Below are positions 43,890 to 59,125 of a stretch of 64,000 nucleotides of DNA, one piece after another. This stretch comes from Kaistia geumhonensis (GTDB lineage Bacteria; Pseudomonadota; Alphaproteobacteria; Rhizobiales; Kaistiaceae), in contig NZ_JAUSWJ010000001.1 in the NCBI RefSeq assembly GCF_030815145.1, positions 1,612,001-1,676,000 of the forward strand, written 5' to 3'. Made by a program: the position numbers and the translations under genes. Position 1 is the first letter of the stretch; each line of letters opens with the position of its first letter. Below the pieces are notes generated by a model. The model ran no database searches and was not told the DNA's origin. It worked only from the letters and a program-made list of their open reading frames with translations.

Positions 43890-45961
43890 CCGACCGTATC
43901 GGCGAGGAGCAGCGTCGCGCGGCCCTTGACGAGCAACGGGCCGTCGACGAGGAGCGGATCGCTCGGGTCGTTGGCCGGCGTCAGACCCGCGATGCTGTCC
44001 ACGAGAAGACGCCATCCGCCTCCGGCGCTCCTCGGCAGCGAGACCATGCGGTCACCTTCGCCGCCGGACAGGATGAGCGCGGTCCGCTCCATGCGGCCGT
44101 TCTTGGCCAGGCCGGTGAAGACCGCGGTGAGCACACGCGTGGCGCCGTCGTTCCAGGCGGCGCCCTCCAGCGGGCGGCCGTCGGCACCGAACCAGGCGAC
44201 ATCGGGAAGGGCGACGCCGTCGCGTGGTGCACCCGTCAGCGGCCGGGGATCGCGCAGCGTCGAACGGGCAGCGCGCAGCGCGATGACGGCGCTGGTAAAG
44301 GCGAGAAGCTCCGTGTCGGCCTTCTCCCAGTTCATCCAGGCGATGGGATTGTCCTGCGCATAGGCGTTGTTGTTGCCGCCCTGGCTGCGGGCGATTTCGT
44401 CGCCCATCGCCAGCATCGGCGTGCCATGGGAGAAGACGAGCGCGGCGAGCAATGCGCGCATGTCAGCGGCGCGGCGGCGCAGGATGGCGGGATCGGAGGT
44501 CTCGCCCTCGACGCCGTTGTTCCAGGAATGGTTGCTGTCGTTGCCGTCGCGATTGTCCTCGCCATTGGCGTGGTTGCGCTTGTGCTCATAGGAGACGAGA
44601 TCGGCGAGCGTGAAGCCGTCATGGGCGGTGACGAAATTGACGCTCTCGGCCAATTGGCGGTGGCGCCACGCGAAGGTGTCGGCTGAGCCGGCGATGCGGG
44701 TCGCGAGTTCCCCGGCGAGACCGCCCTCGCCTTTCATGAAACGGCGGAGCGTGTCGCGGTAGCGGTCGTTCCACTCGCCCCAGCCGGGCGGAAAGGCGCC
44801 GACCTGATAGCCGCCATAGCCGATATCCCAGGGCTCGGCGATGAGGACGAGGCTGGAGAGCAGCGGGTCCTGGACGATGGCGGAGAGGATCGGCGCCGCC
44901 GGATCGAAGCCGCTGTCGCGGCGCGCCAGCGTCGTGGCGAGATCGAAGCGGAAGCCGTCAACGCCCGCCTCGGTCACCCAGTGGCGCATCGCATCCATGG
45001 CGAGGCGGACGCCCTGCGGCCGCTCCAGCGCCAGCACGTTGCCGCAGCCGGCATCGTTGACATAGAGGCGCTTGTCCCCGGGGAGCAGGCGGTAATAGCC
45101 GGCATTGTCGAGGCCGCGCATCGAGAGCGTGGGCCCCAGATGATCGCTCTCGCCGGAATGGTTGTAGACGACGTCGAGAATGACGGCGATGCCGGCCTCG
45201 TGCAGCGCGGCGACGGCGGCGCGCACCTCCTCCATGCCGCCGGGCGCCAGCCGGGGATCGGGCACGAACCAGGCAACCGGATTGTAACCCCAGTAATTCG
45301 AGAGCCCGAGCGGCGGCAGATGGCGCTCGTCGAGCCAGGCTGCGACGGGCAGCAGCTCGACCATGGTGACGCCGAGTCCAGTCAGGTAGCGGATCGAGGC
45401 GGGATGGCCGAGGCCGGCGAAGGTGCCGCGCAGCGCCTCGGGGACGTCGGCGTTGAGCTTCGAGAAGCCGCGAACATGCAGCTCGTAGATGACCTGTTCG
45501 GCCAGCACCGGCGCGGGGGTGAGTCGGTGCGCGGGCGCGAGAGGTCGGCGGACGATGCCCTTGGGCACGACCGCGGCGCTGTCGCTCTCGTCCGTCGCAG
45601 CGCCGAGGCGGCGCGCGTCATAGATGAGCGGATCCTCGCGGAAGGGACGGTCGATGGACCTGGCGTAGGGATCGACGAGCAGCTTGGCGGGGTTGAAGCG
45701 CAGCCCCTCCTCCGGCCGGAACGGACCATGGGCGCGCAATCCATACCGCGCCCCTTGCCCGATCCCGGCGATGTGGCCGAAATGAACATCGCCGCTGCGC
45801 GAGGGCAGCGCGATGCGCTCGAGTTCCTGAGCGCCGTCGTCCGAAAACAGGCAGAGCTCGACGTGGTCGGCGGCCGAATGGACGGCGACATTGACGCCGG
45901 ACTTCTCCGGCGTAACGCCCAGCGGAAAGGGCGAGCCCTCGCTGACGATGCGCTTCTGCAT
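43886..45961 (-). CDS. glgX: Glycogen debranching enzyme GlgX (copy 1)
   Basis: A 691-aa GH13 enzyme that hydrolyses alpha-1,6 branches of phosphorylase-trimmed glycogen. It has an N-terminal CBM48 domain (about 10-120) and a catalytic barrel with DVVYNHSGE near 260, the nucleophile region GFRFDLATTLAR near 337 and LIAEPWDIG near 374, then VTAHDGFTLADLV near 440. It is the last gene of the glgPBCAX unit, 5 bp after glgA. Confidence 0.94.
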   Translation of the reverse strand: MQKRIVSEGSPFPLGVTPEKSGVNVAVHSAADHVELCLFSDDGAQELERIALPSRSGDVHFGHIAGIGQGARYGLRAHGPFRPEEGLRFNPAKLLVDPYARSIDRPFREDPLIYDARRLGAATDESDSAAVVPKGIVRRPLAPAHRLTPAPVLAEQVIYELHVRGFSKLNADVPEALRGTFAGLGHPASIRYLTGLGVTMVELLPVAAWLDERHLPPLGLSNYWGYNPVAWFVPDPRLAPGGMEEVRAAVAALHEAGIAVILDVVYNHSGESDHLGPTLSMRGLDNAGYYRLLPGDKRLYVNDAGCGNVLALERPQGVRLAMDAMRHWVTEAGVDGFRFDLATTLARRDSGFDPAAPILSAIVQDPLLSSLVLIAEPWDIGYGGYQVGAFPPGWGEWNDRYRDTLRRFMKGEGGLAGELATRIAGSADTFAWRHRQLAESVNFVTAHDGFTLADLVSYEHKRNHANGEDNRDGNDSNHSWNNGVEGETSDPAILRRRAADMRALLAALVFSHGTPMLAMGDEIARSQGGNNNAYAQDNPIAWMNWEKADTELLAFTSAVIALRAARSTLRDPRPLTGAPRDGVALPDVAWFGADGRPLEGAAWNDGATRVLTAVFTGLAKNGRMERTALILSGGEGDRMVSLPRSAGGGWRLLVDSIAGLTPANDPSDPLLVDGPLLVKGRATLLLADTVG

Positions 45962-45966
45962 CGGCT

Positions 45967-47418
45967 TCAGGCGGCGGCGGCGAGGGCGCGGAACAGCCGC
46001 GCATAGGCGGCGGCCGGGCGGCGCCAGGAGACGTCGGTGGTCATCGCGTTCCGCTGCATCTGCCGCCAGTAATCTCGGTCGTGCCAGAGCTCGGCTGCAC
46101 GCAGGATCGCCGCCTCCAGGTGATCCCCGGAGACCGGGCCGAACTGGATGCCGGTACCGATGCCGGCGGCACGCGCCACCTCGTTGGCGTCGATGATGGT
46201 ATCCGCCAGCCCGCCGACGCGGGCGACCAGCGGGATCGCGCCATAGCGCAGCGCACAGAGCTGGGTGAGCCCGCAGGGCTCGAAGCGCGAGGGCACCAGG
46301 ATGACGTCGCTGCCGGCCTGGATCAGATGCGCGAGCTTCTCGTCATAGCCGTTGAACATGCCGACCTGTCCGGCATGAACGCGCGCGGCATGCTCCAGGC
46401 CGCCGGCGATGCCCGCCTCGCCGGAGCCGAGGATCGCCAGCTGGGCGCCGGTGCCGAGCAGCGTGCCGAGGCGCTCCAGAAGAAGGTCGAGGCCCTTCTG
46501 CCATGTGAGGCGGCTGATGACGCCGAAGATGAGCCGATCCGGATCGGGCTCGAGGCCGAGCCGCGCCTGCAGCGCGGCCTTGTTCGCAGCGCGGGCCGCG
46601 AGGTTGTCGGCGCTGAACGGCTCGGCGATGTTCCTGTCCGTCGCCGGGTCCCATACGGTGGTATCGATGCCGTTGAGAATGCCCGAGACGGCGCCGGCGC
46701 GGGCGCGCAGCAGCCCGTCGAGGCCCATTCCGCCTTCGGGCGTGCGGATTTCGACGGCATAGGTCGGCGACACCGTCGTCACGCGATCGGCGATCTGCAA
46801 CCCGGCCTTGAGGAAGCCGATGGTGCCGTAATATTCGACGCCGTCGACCGAGAAGGCATGCGGCGGCAGGCCGAGCACCTGCATCAGGTCGCGTCCATAC
46901 TGGCCCTGGAAGGCCATGTTGTGAACGGTCATCACCGACGCCGCATGCGGGCGGCCGGAATAGCGCATATAGGCTGGCGCGAGACCTGTCTGCCAGTCAT
47001 GGGCATGGACGATGTCGGGACGCAGCTCTGGCAGGAAGCCGACACCGAGATCGGCCGCGACTCGGGCGAGCGCCGCGAAGCGCAGCGCATTGTCGTGCCA
47101 GTCGCGCCCGTCGCCACCGACATAAGGATTCCCCGGCCTGTCATAGAGCCAGGGCGCCTCGATCACCAGGACATCGAGCCCTCCCGCGCGACCGCGCAGC
47201 AGCCGCGCATCGCCGCCGAAGAGGCCATGGAAGATGTGGACCATCTCCCCGCCTTCCAGCGCCGCCATGACGGCCGGATAGCCCGGCACCAGCGTCGTGA
47301 CATGGATGTCTTCCGCCGCGAGCGCGGCCGGCAGGGCGCCGACCACGTCGGCGAGACCGCCGGTCTTGACGAGCGGATAGACCTCCGACGCGACGGAGAG
47401 GACTTCGAGCCTGGCCAT
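45967..47418 (-). CDS. glgA: Glycogen synthase GlgA (copy 1)
   Basis: A 483-aa GT5 enzyme that elongates alpha-1,4 glucan from ADP-glucose. ADP-glucose binding motif [14 protein letters not shown] is at about residues 17-30 and the C-terminal [20 protein letters not shown] near 375-394. The ATG at 47418 overlaps the glgC stop (TGATG); a GTG one codon earlier is less likely. It pairs with the adjacent glgC, which makes its substrate. Confidence 0.95.
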   Translation of the reverse strand: MARLEVLSVASEVYPLVKTGGLADVVGALPAALAAEDIHVTTLVPGYPAVMAALEGGEMVHIFHGLFGGDARLLRGRAGGLDVLVIEAPWLYDRPGNPYVGGDGRDWHDNALRFAALARVAADLGVGFLPELRPDIVHAHDWQTGLAPAYMRYSGRPHAASVMTVHNMAFQGQYGRDLMQVLGLPPHAFSVDGVEYYGTIGFLKAGLQIADRVTTVSPTYAVEIRTPEGGMGLDGLLRARAGAVSGILNGIDTTVWDPATDRNIAEPFSADNLAARAANKAALQARLGLEPDPDRLIFGVISRLTWQKGLDLLLERLGTLLGTGAQLAILGSGEAGIAGGLEHAARVHAGQVGMFNGYDEKLAHLIQAGSDVILVPSRFEPCGLTQLCALRYGAIPLVARVGGLADTIIDANEVARAAGIGTGIQFGPVSGDHLEAAILRAAELWHDRDYWRQMQRNAMTTDVSWRRPAAAYARLFRALAAAA

Positions 47419-48677
47419 CACTTCAGCGCGTCGATCATCGGCTGCGTGATCAGGCAGATGCCGTTCGCCGTGCGGCGGAAGCGCTTGGCGTCCAACTCCG
47501 GATCCTCACCGACCACGAGCCCTTCCGGGATCTGGACGCGCGAATCCACCACGACATTGCGCAGTCGCGCCGAGCGGCCGATGTCGACGTAAGGCAGGAT
47601 GACGCTCGACTCGACATGCGAGAACGAGTTGCAGCGCACCCCCGTGAACAGCAGCGCGCGGTTCAACGAGGCGCCCGAGACGATGCACCCGCCCGAGACG
47701 AGCGAGGACAGCGCATAGCCACGACGGTTCTCCTCGTTGTGGACGAACTTCGCCGGCGGCGTCACCTCGCTATAGGTCCAGATCGGCCAGTCGCGATCAT
47801 AGAGATCGAGGTCGGGGACCACGCTCGTGAGGTCGATGTTGGCTTCCCAGTAAGCGTCGACCGTTCCGACATCGCGCCAGTAGGAGATGGACTCCGAGCG
47901 CGAGCGGACGCAGGAATTCTCGAAGTGATGGGCGACCGCCTTCCCGTGCTTGACGATGTGCGGGATGATGTCCTTGCCGAAGTCGTGGCTGGAATTCGGG
48001 TCCTCGGCATCGCGGCGGAGTTCGTCCATCAGGAAGCGCGTCGAGAACACATAGATGCCCATCGAGGCCAGCGCGCGGTCCGGCTTGCCGGGCATGGCCG
48101 GCGGGTCCTTGGGCTTCTCGATGAAGGAGATGACCCGGTCCTCGGTGTCGACATGCATGACGCCGAAACCGGAGGCCTCCTCGCGCGGCACTTCGAGGCA
48201 GCCGATCGTCACGTCGGCATTCGACTCGACGTGCTGCTTCAGCATCTCCTCGTAGTCCATCTTGTAGATATGGTCGCCGGCGAGCACGACGAAATACTCG
48301 CTGTCATAGTCCTTCAGAATGTCGAGGTTCTGATAGACAGCATCGGCGGTGCCGAGATACCAGAGCTCTTCAGACACGCGCTGGCTTGCGGGGAAGATAT
48401 CGAAGATCTCGTTGCGCTCGGGACGGAAGAAGTTCCATCCGCGCGCCAGATGGCGGATCAGAGAATGCGCCTTGTACTGCGTCGCGACGCCGATGCGCCG
48501 GATGCCGGAATTCATGGCGTTGGACAGCGCGAAATCGATGATGCGCGACTTGCCGCCGAAATAGACCGCCGGCTTGGCGCGCCGGTCGGTGAGTTCCATG
48601 AGCCGGCTGCCGCGGCCGCCGGCCAGGACGAAAGCCATGGTCTGGCGTGCCAAGGGTGCACTCGCCGTCTTCTGCAT
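47418..48677 (-). CDS. glgC: Glucose-1-phosphate adenylyltransferase GlgC
   Basis: A 419-aa nucleotidyltransferase that makes ADP-glucose and is the usual control point of glycogen synthesis. The N-terminal motif [16 protein letters not shown] (about 15-30), [11 protein letters not shown] (about 33-43) and [12 protein letters not shown] near 190 are present; the C-terminus has a left-handed beta-helix with hexapeptide character. GGGGGAG precedes the ATG. Confidence 0.96.
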   Translation of the reverse strand: MQKTASAPLARQTMAFVLAGGRGSRLMELTDRRAKPAVYFGGKSRIIDFALSNAMNSGIRRIGVATQYKAHSLIRHLARGWNFFRPERNEIFDIFPASQRVSEELWYLGTADAVYQNLDILKDYDSEYFVVLAGDHIYKMDYEEMLKQHVESNADVTIGCLEVPREEASGFGVMHVDTEDRVISFIEKPKDPPAMPGKPDRALASMGIYVFSTRFLMDELRRDAEDPNSSHDFGKDIIPHIVKHGKAVAHHFENSCVRSRSESISYWRDVGTVDAYWEANIDLTSVVPDLDLYDRDWPIWTYSEVTPPAKFVHNEENRRGYALSSLVSGGCIVSGASLNRALLFTGVRCNSFSHVESSVILPYVDIGRSARLRNVVVDSRVQIPEGLVVGEDPELDAKRFRRTANGICLITQPMIDALK

Positions 48678-48721
48678 GTCTCGCTTCTCCCCCTCGATGG
48701 CTTCTTGGTTCGCCTGTTCCG

Positions 48722-50929
<2,208 letters not shown>

Positions 50930-50951
50930 CACGCCTCCCGCACTGCGAGCC

Positions 50952-53438
<2,487 letters not shown>

Positions 53439-53713
53439 GTCGTCTCCCATCCCCCGCATGGGCCGGGACGGAGCCGATCGCCCGCCCGTCCTGCGTCATG
53501 CTGCGCTGCGACTATGCCATGCAACACGAGTGCCGCTCCAGCCGGCAATAAGGTCGCATGGCGCGAATTGAGGCAGGGACTGTAGCAACCAAGCGCCGTC
53601 CTCACCGTTGTAGTCGGGCAGTTCATCTCCGCCTGTCCGGGTCTCGCCGCCCGATCGGTCCGGGATCGCTGCCTTCCATCATTGTCCCGAGGGCAGAAGG
53701 GTCGACCGGAGCC

Positions 53714-55225
53714 ATGAAGATCCTGTTCGTCACCAGCGAGTTTGCGGATTTCGCCAAAGCTGGCGGCCTCGCCGATGTCTCGGCCGCGCTGCCGCGCGCG
53801 CTGAAGCGTCGCGGAACGGATGTGCGCGTCCTGATGCCGGCCTACCAGAACGTTCTCGACCGCATCTCGCAGCTCAAGGTCGTCGCGTCGCTGCCCGGCC
53901 ATGCGTCGATCGAGCCCTGCCTCATCGGCGAGACCCAGACGCCGGACGGCATCCCGGTCTATCTCATCCTGGCGCCCTCGCTCTACCAGCGTTCCGGCAC
54001 GCCATACACCACCGCCGAGGGCTATGACTGGGGCGACAACGACCTGCGTTTCGCGCGGCTCGGGCTCGCAGCCGCCGAGATCGCGCGCGGGCTCTCCGGC
54101 GTCGACTGGACGCCGGATCTTGTCCATGCGCATGACTGGCCGGCCGCCATGGCGCCGGCCTACATGGTGTGGTCGGGCGTGACGACGCCGTCGGTCTTCA
54201 CGATTCACAACCTTGCCCATCAGGGCCTTTTCGGGGCCGACCGCCTCGACGCGCTCGGCATCCCGCACGAGGCGTTCCGTACCGACGGGGTCGAGTTCCA
54301 CGGCTACATCTCCTTCATGAAGGCGGGTCTTGTCTACGCCACTCATGTGACGACCGTGAGCGCCACCTATGCTGCGGAAATCACGGAGGAACCCCTCGGA
54401 TCCGGCCTGCATGGCCTGACGCGCGGCCTCACCCATGAGGGGCGGCTCTCCGGGATCGTGAATGGCCTCGACGCCGAATGGGACCCCGCCTCCGATGCGC
54501 ATCTCCTCAGCGGCTTCCATGCGGGCGATCTCTCGGGCAAGGCGGTCAACACCGACTTCATCCGCATGTCGCTGTGCATGGCGCCGTCCGACGGACCGCT
54601 GTTCGGCATCGTCTCGCGGCTCGTGCATCAGAAGGGGCTCGACCTGATCGCGGAGGCGGCGGGAGCCATCGTCGAGCGTGGCGGCCAGATCGCCATTCTC
54701 GGTACGGGCGATCCGGGCGTCGAGCGCATGTTGCTCGACATGTCGCGCCGCCATCGCGGATCGATCGGTCTCGTTGCCGGCTTCAGCGAAACCATGGCGC
54801 ACCGCCTCGTGGCGGCGAGCGACTTCTTCCTGATGCCTTCGCGCTTCGAGCCCTGCGGGCTCACTCAGATGCAGGCACAGCGCTATGGCGCGCTCCCGGT
54901 CGCCCATGCCACGGGCGGTCTCGCCGATACGATCGAGGACAACCAGACCGGCTTCCTCTTCCACGACTTCTGGGTCGGCGGCCTGCTCGAGGCCACCAAC
55001 CGCGCCTTCGATGCCTATACGCAGCCGGAGCTCCTGGCCGACATGCGCCGCCGCGCCATGGCCAAGACGTTCGACTGGGACGGCCCGGCGCAGTCCTATG
55101 AGGAACTCTTCTCGCGCGTCACCGGCCTGCCGATGGAGCGGCCGCCGGACCGCGGCTTTTCCGGAGTGACGCGCCTGCCGAAACTGATCAGCACCGACTC
55201 GGACCGTAGAGCCGCCGCCAGATGA
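53714..55225 (+). CDS. glgA: Glycogen synthase GlgA (copy 2)
   Basis: A second GT5 synthase, 503 aa, clearly diverged from the copy at 45967. It has AKAGGLADVSAALPRALKRR near residues 14-33 and [20 protein letters not shown] near 376-395, so the catalytic features are intact. It begins MKILFVTSEFADF at 53714; the upstream open frame from 53558 lacks a ribosome site. It forms a pair with the second glgX, overlapping it by 4 nt, and is divergent from glgP. It may serve a different glucan or condition. Confidence 0.93.
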   Translation: MKILFVTSEFADFAKAGGLADVSAALPRALKRRGTDVRVLMPAYQNVLDRISQLKVVASLPGHASIEPCLIGETQTPDGIPVYLILAPSLYQRSGTPYTTAEGYDWGDNDLRFARLGLAAAEIARGLSGVDWTPDLVHAHDWPAAMAPAYMVWSGVTTPSVFTIHNLAHQGLFGADRLDALGIPHEAFRTDGVEFHGYISFMKAGLVYATHVTTVSATYAAEITEEPLGSGLHGLTRGLTHEGRLSGIVNGLDAEWDPASDAHLLSGFHAGDLSGKAVNTDFIRMSLCMAPSDGPLFGIVSRLVHQKGLDLIAEAAGAIVERGGQIAILGTGDPGVERMLLDMSRRHRGSIGLVAGFSETMAHRLVAASDFFLMPSRFEPCGLTQMQAQRYGALPVAHATGGLADTIEDNQTGFLFHDFWVGGLLEATNRAFDAYTQPELLADMRRRAMAKTFDWDGPAQSYEELFSRVTGLPMERPPDRGFSGVTRLPKLISTDSDRRAAAR

Positions 55226-57282
55226 CCAAGCTTTCCTCGGGGAATCCCTATGCCCTCGGCGCCACGCCGGACGCCAAGGGCACCAATTTTGCGTTGTTTT
55301 CAGATCATGCCGATGGCGTCACCCTCTGCCTCTTCTCGGAAGACGGAAGCAAGGAGACCGAGCGCATCGCGCTGCCGGAATGCACCAACGGCGTCTGGCA
55401 TGGCCATGTCGGGGGCGTGAAGGCCGGCCAGCTCTATGGCTATCGCGTCAGCGGTCCCTTCGACCCCGTCAACGGCCACCGCTTCAACGACACCAAGCTG
55501 CTGCTCGACCCCTACGCACGCGAACTCGTCGGCCCGCTCACCTGGGACGACGCGCTCTACGGCTATCCGGTCGGCGACGGCGACGACGCGGATCTTCGGA
55601 AGGATGAGCGCGACAGCGCCCCCTTCATGCCGAAGGCGCGCGTGATCGGGCCGGACATCCTGACGAAATCGAAGCGTCCGATGACCCCCTGGCCACAGAC
55701 GGTGATCTACGAGTCGCATGTCCGCGGCTGGACGATGCGCCATCCGGTTCTGCCCGACGACATCCGCGGCACCTTCGCCGCGCTCGGACATCCGAAGGCT
55801 ATCGAGCATCTGCACCGCATCGGTGTGTCGGCGATCGAGCTGATGCCGATCCACGCCTTCGTGCAGGATCGTCACCTCGAGGAGCGTGGACTCAGGAATT
55901 TCTGGGGCTACAACACCATCGGCTTCTTCGCGCCCGAGGCGCGCTATATCGACGGCGGCGGGCTCGCCGAGATCGCCGAAGCGGTCGACCGGCTGCACGA
56001 GGCCGGCATCGAGGTCATCCTCGACGTCGTCTACAACCACACGGCCGAGGGTAACCATCTCGGGCCGACGCTCTCGTTCAAGGGCATCGACAATTTCTCC
56101 TATTACCGGCTGATGCCGGACGACAAGCGCTACTACGACGACCTGACCGGCACCGGAAACGCCATCGACACCAATCACCCGCGCGTGCTGCAGATGGTCA
56201 TGGACAGCCTCAGGCTCTGGGCCAGCGTCTATGGCGTCGACGGCTTCCGCTTCGACCTCGCGCTGACGCTCGGCCGCGAGCCGACCGGCTTCAACCCGCG
56301 CCACGCCTTCTTCAACGCGATCCTGCAGGACCCGCTGCTCGGCAAGCTGAAACTGATCGCCGAGCCCTGGGATGTTGGCCCGGGCGGCTACCAGCTCGGC
56401 AACTTCCCCGCCGGTTTCTCCGAATGGAACGGCGACTATCGCGACGTCGTGCGCGAGTTCTGGATGGGCGCCGAGGGCCTGCTGCCGAGCTTCGCCGCAC
56501 GCTTCGCCGCGTCGAGTGATCTCTTCAACGAAGGACGCCGGCGGCCCTGGTCGAGCGTCAACTTCATAACCGCGCATGACGGCTTCACGCTGGAGGACCT
56601 CGTCTCCTACAACGACAAGCACAACGAGGCGAACGGCGAGGACAATCGCGACGGCCACAGCGACAACCGCTCCTGGAACTGCGGCGCCGAAGGCCCGACC
56701 GAGGACGAGGGCATCCTAGCGCTGCGCAAGCAGCAGAAGCGAAACCTCATCGCGACGCTGATGCTCTCCCAGGGTGTTCCGATGCTGCTCGCCGGCGACG
56801 AGATCGGCAATTCGCAGGGCGGCAACAACAACGCCTATGCGCAGGACAACGAGATCGGCTGGGTCGACTGGAGCAATACCGATCCCGAGCTGATGGACTT
56901 CACGGCGAAGGTGATCGCGCTCCGGCGCAGCAGGAGCGCCTTCTCTCGGGCCGAGTTCCTCACCGGGGCGCGGACCTCGCTCGGCCAGCGCGACGTCGCC
57001 TGGTACAGCGCCGGCGGCGAGCGCATGTCCGACGGCGAGTGGCAGGACCCGTTCGTCAAATGCCTCACGGTGCGGCTCGCGCCGATGCGGGGCGACGAGC
57101 CGACCATGATGGTCATGATGAACGCGTCGCATGTCGACGTCGACTTCGTCGTCCCCGGCAAGGAAGGTTCCGGCTGGAAGGTCGTGCTCGACACCGCCTC
57201 CGACAACGAGGGCGAAGTCATGCCCGGCGATACGCGCAAGGTCCCGGCGCGCTCGCTGCTCGTGCTCGAAGGCAACGGCTGA
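55222..57282 (+). CDS. glgX: Glycogen debranching enzyme GlgX (copy 2)
   Basis: A 686-aa GH13 debranching enzyme. CBM48 domain at the N-terminus (NPYALGATPDAKGTNFALFS), barrel motifs DVVYNHTAEGNHLG near 269, GFRFDLALTLGRE near 345 and LIAEPWDVGPGGYQ near 381, and NFITAHDGFTLEDLV near 448. The active-site residues are intact. Together with glgA copy 2 it forms a separate transcription unit. Confidence 0.94.
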   Translation: MTKLSSGNPYALGATPDAKGTNFALFSDHADGVTLCLFSEDGSKETERIALPECTNGVWHGHVGGVKAGQLYGYRVSGPFDPVNGHRFNDTKLLLDPYARELVGPLTWDDALYGYPVGDGDDADLRKDERDSAPFMPKARVIGPDILTKSKRPMTPWPQTVIYESHVRGWTMRHPVLPDDIRGTFAALGHPKAIEHLHRIGVSAIELMPIHAFVQDRHLEERGLRNFWGYNTIGFFAPEARYIDGGGLAEIAEAVDRLHEAGIEVILDVVYNHTAEGNHLGPTLSFKGIDNFSYYRLMPDDKRYYDDLTGTGNAIDTNHPRVLQMVMDSLRLWASVYGVDGFRFDLALTLGREPTGFNPRHAFFNAILQDPLLGKLKLIAEPWDVGPGGYQLGNFPAGFSEWNGDYRDVVREFWMGAEGLLPSFAARFAASSDLFNEGRRRPWSSVNFITAHDGFTLEDLVSYNDKHNEANGEDNRDGHSDNRSWNCGAEGPTEDEGILALRKQQKRNLIATLMLSQGVPMLLAGDEIGNSQGGNNNAYAQDNEIGWVDWSNTDPELMDFTAKVIALRRSRSAFSRAEFLTGARTSLGQRDVAWYSAGGERMSDGEWQDPFVKCLTVRLAPMRGDEPTMMVMMNASHVDVDFVVPGKEGSGWKVVLDTASDNEGEVMPGDTRKVPARSLLVLEGNG

Positions 57283-57300
57283 GACGCTTGAGGCAGCCGG

Positions 57301-57331
57301 GCCTGAGGCGGAAAAGGAGACCGCCTCAGGC
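57301..57331. terminator. Bidirectional stem-loop between glgX and the EAL gene
   Basis: A perfect 11-bp inverted repeat (57301-57311 with 57321-57331, loop AAAAGGAGA) lies between the convergent genes and covers the EAL gene stop codon. It is GC-rich and has no T-run. A termination role fits the convergent layout. Confidence 0.6.
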
Positions 57332-58882
57332 GAAGGCGAGGGTCAGCGCCTCGTGCGCCGGCATGGGTCGACCGAACAACCAACCCTGGCCGACCGCTCC
57401 CGGTGTCAGCTCCTCCAGCGCCTGCGCCTGTTCCTCGGTCTCGACGCCTTCGAACACGATCTTCAACCCCAGCGTCGCGACCATGTGGGAGACTTGGCGC
57501 AGCACCAGCGCCGGGACGAAGGCACTGTCCGCGGAGCGGGTAAAGAGCTTGTCCAGCTTGATCGTGTCGATCGGCAGCGTGGCCAGATAGGCGAGGCTGG
57601 AATAGCCGGTGCCGAAATCGTCGAGGAAGACGCGGTATCCGGCCTCGCGGAGCGAGCGGATGGCCTCGCCGATGCGCTCGATGTCGCCGGTGTCGCGTTC
57701 GGTGATCTCGAGCGCGATCCGGCTGCGGTCCACGCCGTAACGCAGGCGGTGATAGTCGAGCAGTTCCGGCAGTTCCGGATCGAACAGCGAGCCGACACCG
57801 ATATTGATGCTGAGATAGACCTCCGCGCTGCCGGCGAGAAGCGGCGCGAGGCCGGAGATGGCCCGGCTCACCACCCGTTCGGTGAGGGCCGGCAGCAGGC
57901 CGTCGCGCTCGGCCACAGGGATGAAATCGTCGGGCGGGATCGCGCCGCCCGATGGCGGATGCCAGCGCGCCAGCGCCTCGAAGCCGACCAGCCGCCTATC
58001 GGAGAGACGGACGATGGGCTGGTAGTGGACGTTGATCTGATCCTTGCGGATGGCGCGTGCCAGGCGCCTCGACAGCGACCGCCGGCTTGCATTGCGCGAC
58101 CAGACGAGGGACAGGCCCCCGAACCCCAGCGCCGAACCTGCGGTGAGCAGGACCGCGCCTGTCGTGGTGCTCATGCGTGTCAGCGCCGCCGGCGCCGGCT
58201 CGGCGATCTCGACGCAGAAATCGCTGGCGCTCGCGCAGCTGCGGATGCCGTGATCGTTCCAGAAGCCGGCATAGTTCGCCCGGGCATGTTCGGCGCCGAC
58301 GAGCCTTCCGGGTGTCCCGTTCCTGCGGAAGATCAGGTCGCCCGCCCTGGTCCAGCCGGCGACCTCGGCCCGATCGAGGTCGTCGAGAAGCTCGCCCGCC
58401 GCCCGCGGCCTGGAAAAGACGATGACGCCGTCGCGGGCCAGCGCCGACACATGGATGCGCGGATCGCCGAAAATCTGGACCTGGGGCCAGAAGGCGGCCC
58501 CGTCGGCGCGGAGGATCGTCGTCGCCGGCAGGACGGTGCCGCGCGCCATGCCGCGGGCGCCGTCGCACAGGACCTTTCCGTCATGCATACGCCCGATATC
58601 GAGGACTTGCGTCGTCCGCGCGGCGATGATCCTCAGTTCGGCAAGGTCCTCCGGCGAGCAGGGCACCGTCTTCAGCCGGGCGATGGCACGCAGGGCGATG
58701 CGCGAGTCGGTGGCGATCTGCTCGGCGCGCGCGATGACGAGCCGCGCCCGGTCCTGAAGCTCGGAGTGCCGGTCCTGCCAGGCGTAGAATTCGTAGCCGA
58801 GGGCCACCACGAGGGTGCCAAGGGCGACGGACGCAGCGACCCAGAGGCCGGCGAGCAGGATGGCGACAGGGCGGGGGACCAT
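57326..58882 (-). CDS. EAL-domain cyclic-di-GMP phosphodiesterase with periplasmic sensor
   Basis: About 518 aa. An N-terminal membrane helix (about 6-28) is followed by a periplasmic domain with Cys residues of the CSS type (VPCSPEDLAEL, KVLCDG, IRSCASASDFC), a second helix near 240-260, and a cytoplasmic EAL domain. The EAL motif (GFEALARWHPPSGG), LDDFGTGYSSL and FEGVETEEQ are intact, so it should hydrolyse c-di-GMP. Redox control of such CSS domains is known in E. coli PdeB and PdeC; here it is inferred. The start at 58882 precedes the first helix. Confidence 0.91.
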   Translation of the reverse strand: MVPRPVAILLAGLWVAASVALGTLVVALGYEFYAWQDRHSELQDRARLVIARAEQIATDSRIALRAIARLKTVPCSPEDLAELRIIAARTTQVLDIGRMHDGKVLCDGARGMARGTVLPATTILRADGAAFWPQVQIFGDPRIHVSALARDGVIVFSRPRAAGELLDDLDRAEVAGWTRAGDLIFRRNGTPGRLVGAEHARANYAGFWNDHGIRSCASASDFCVEIAEPAPAALTRMSTTTGAVLLTAGSALGFGGLSLVWSRNASRRSLSRRLARAIRKDQINVHYQPIVRLSDRRLVGFEALARWHPPSGGAIPPDDFIPVAERDGLLPALTERVVSRAISGLAPLLAGSAEVYLSINIGVGSLFDPELPELLDYHRLRYGVDRSRIALEITERDTGDIERIGEAIRSLREAGYRVFLDDFGTGYSSLAYLATLPIDTIKLDKLFTRSADSAFVPALVLRQVSHMVATLGLKIVFEGVETEEQAQALEELTPGAVGQGWLFGRPMPAHEALTLAFA

Positions 58883-59125
58883 GACTATCCGACTGCAGCG
58901 GCGATTTCCTCCGCTCGCCGCCTTGCCGCCGGGCAAGGCCCTCCACAACGGCCCCGCCTGCCATGGACTGGCGGCGGGGAATGCCACGGAACTGCCCTAC
59001 CCCGGTTGCAGGAATCGGCTCCCGGACGCTCCAGCTTGCACATCGCAATCAGTGCACCGCAAGACCCGTACGAACGCAATTTCGGCGTCGTTAACGGGCC
59101 CTCACCTCAACCAACGAGAGAACGC
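58883..59125. other. Gap between the EAL gene and the mutarotase gene, no gene seen
   Basis: A spacer of 243 bp with no supported reading frame, no clear terminator and no tRNA-like fold. A short AT-richer stretch near 59060-59095 may belong to a promoter for the EAL gene. Nothing further can be stated. Confidence 0.4.
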
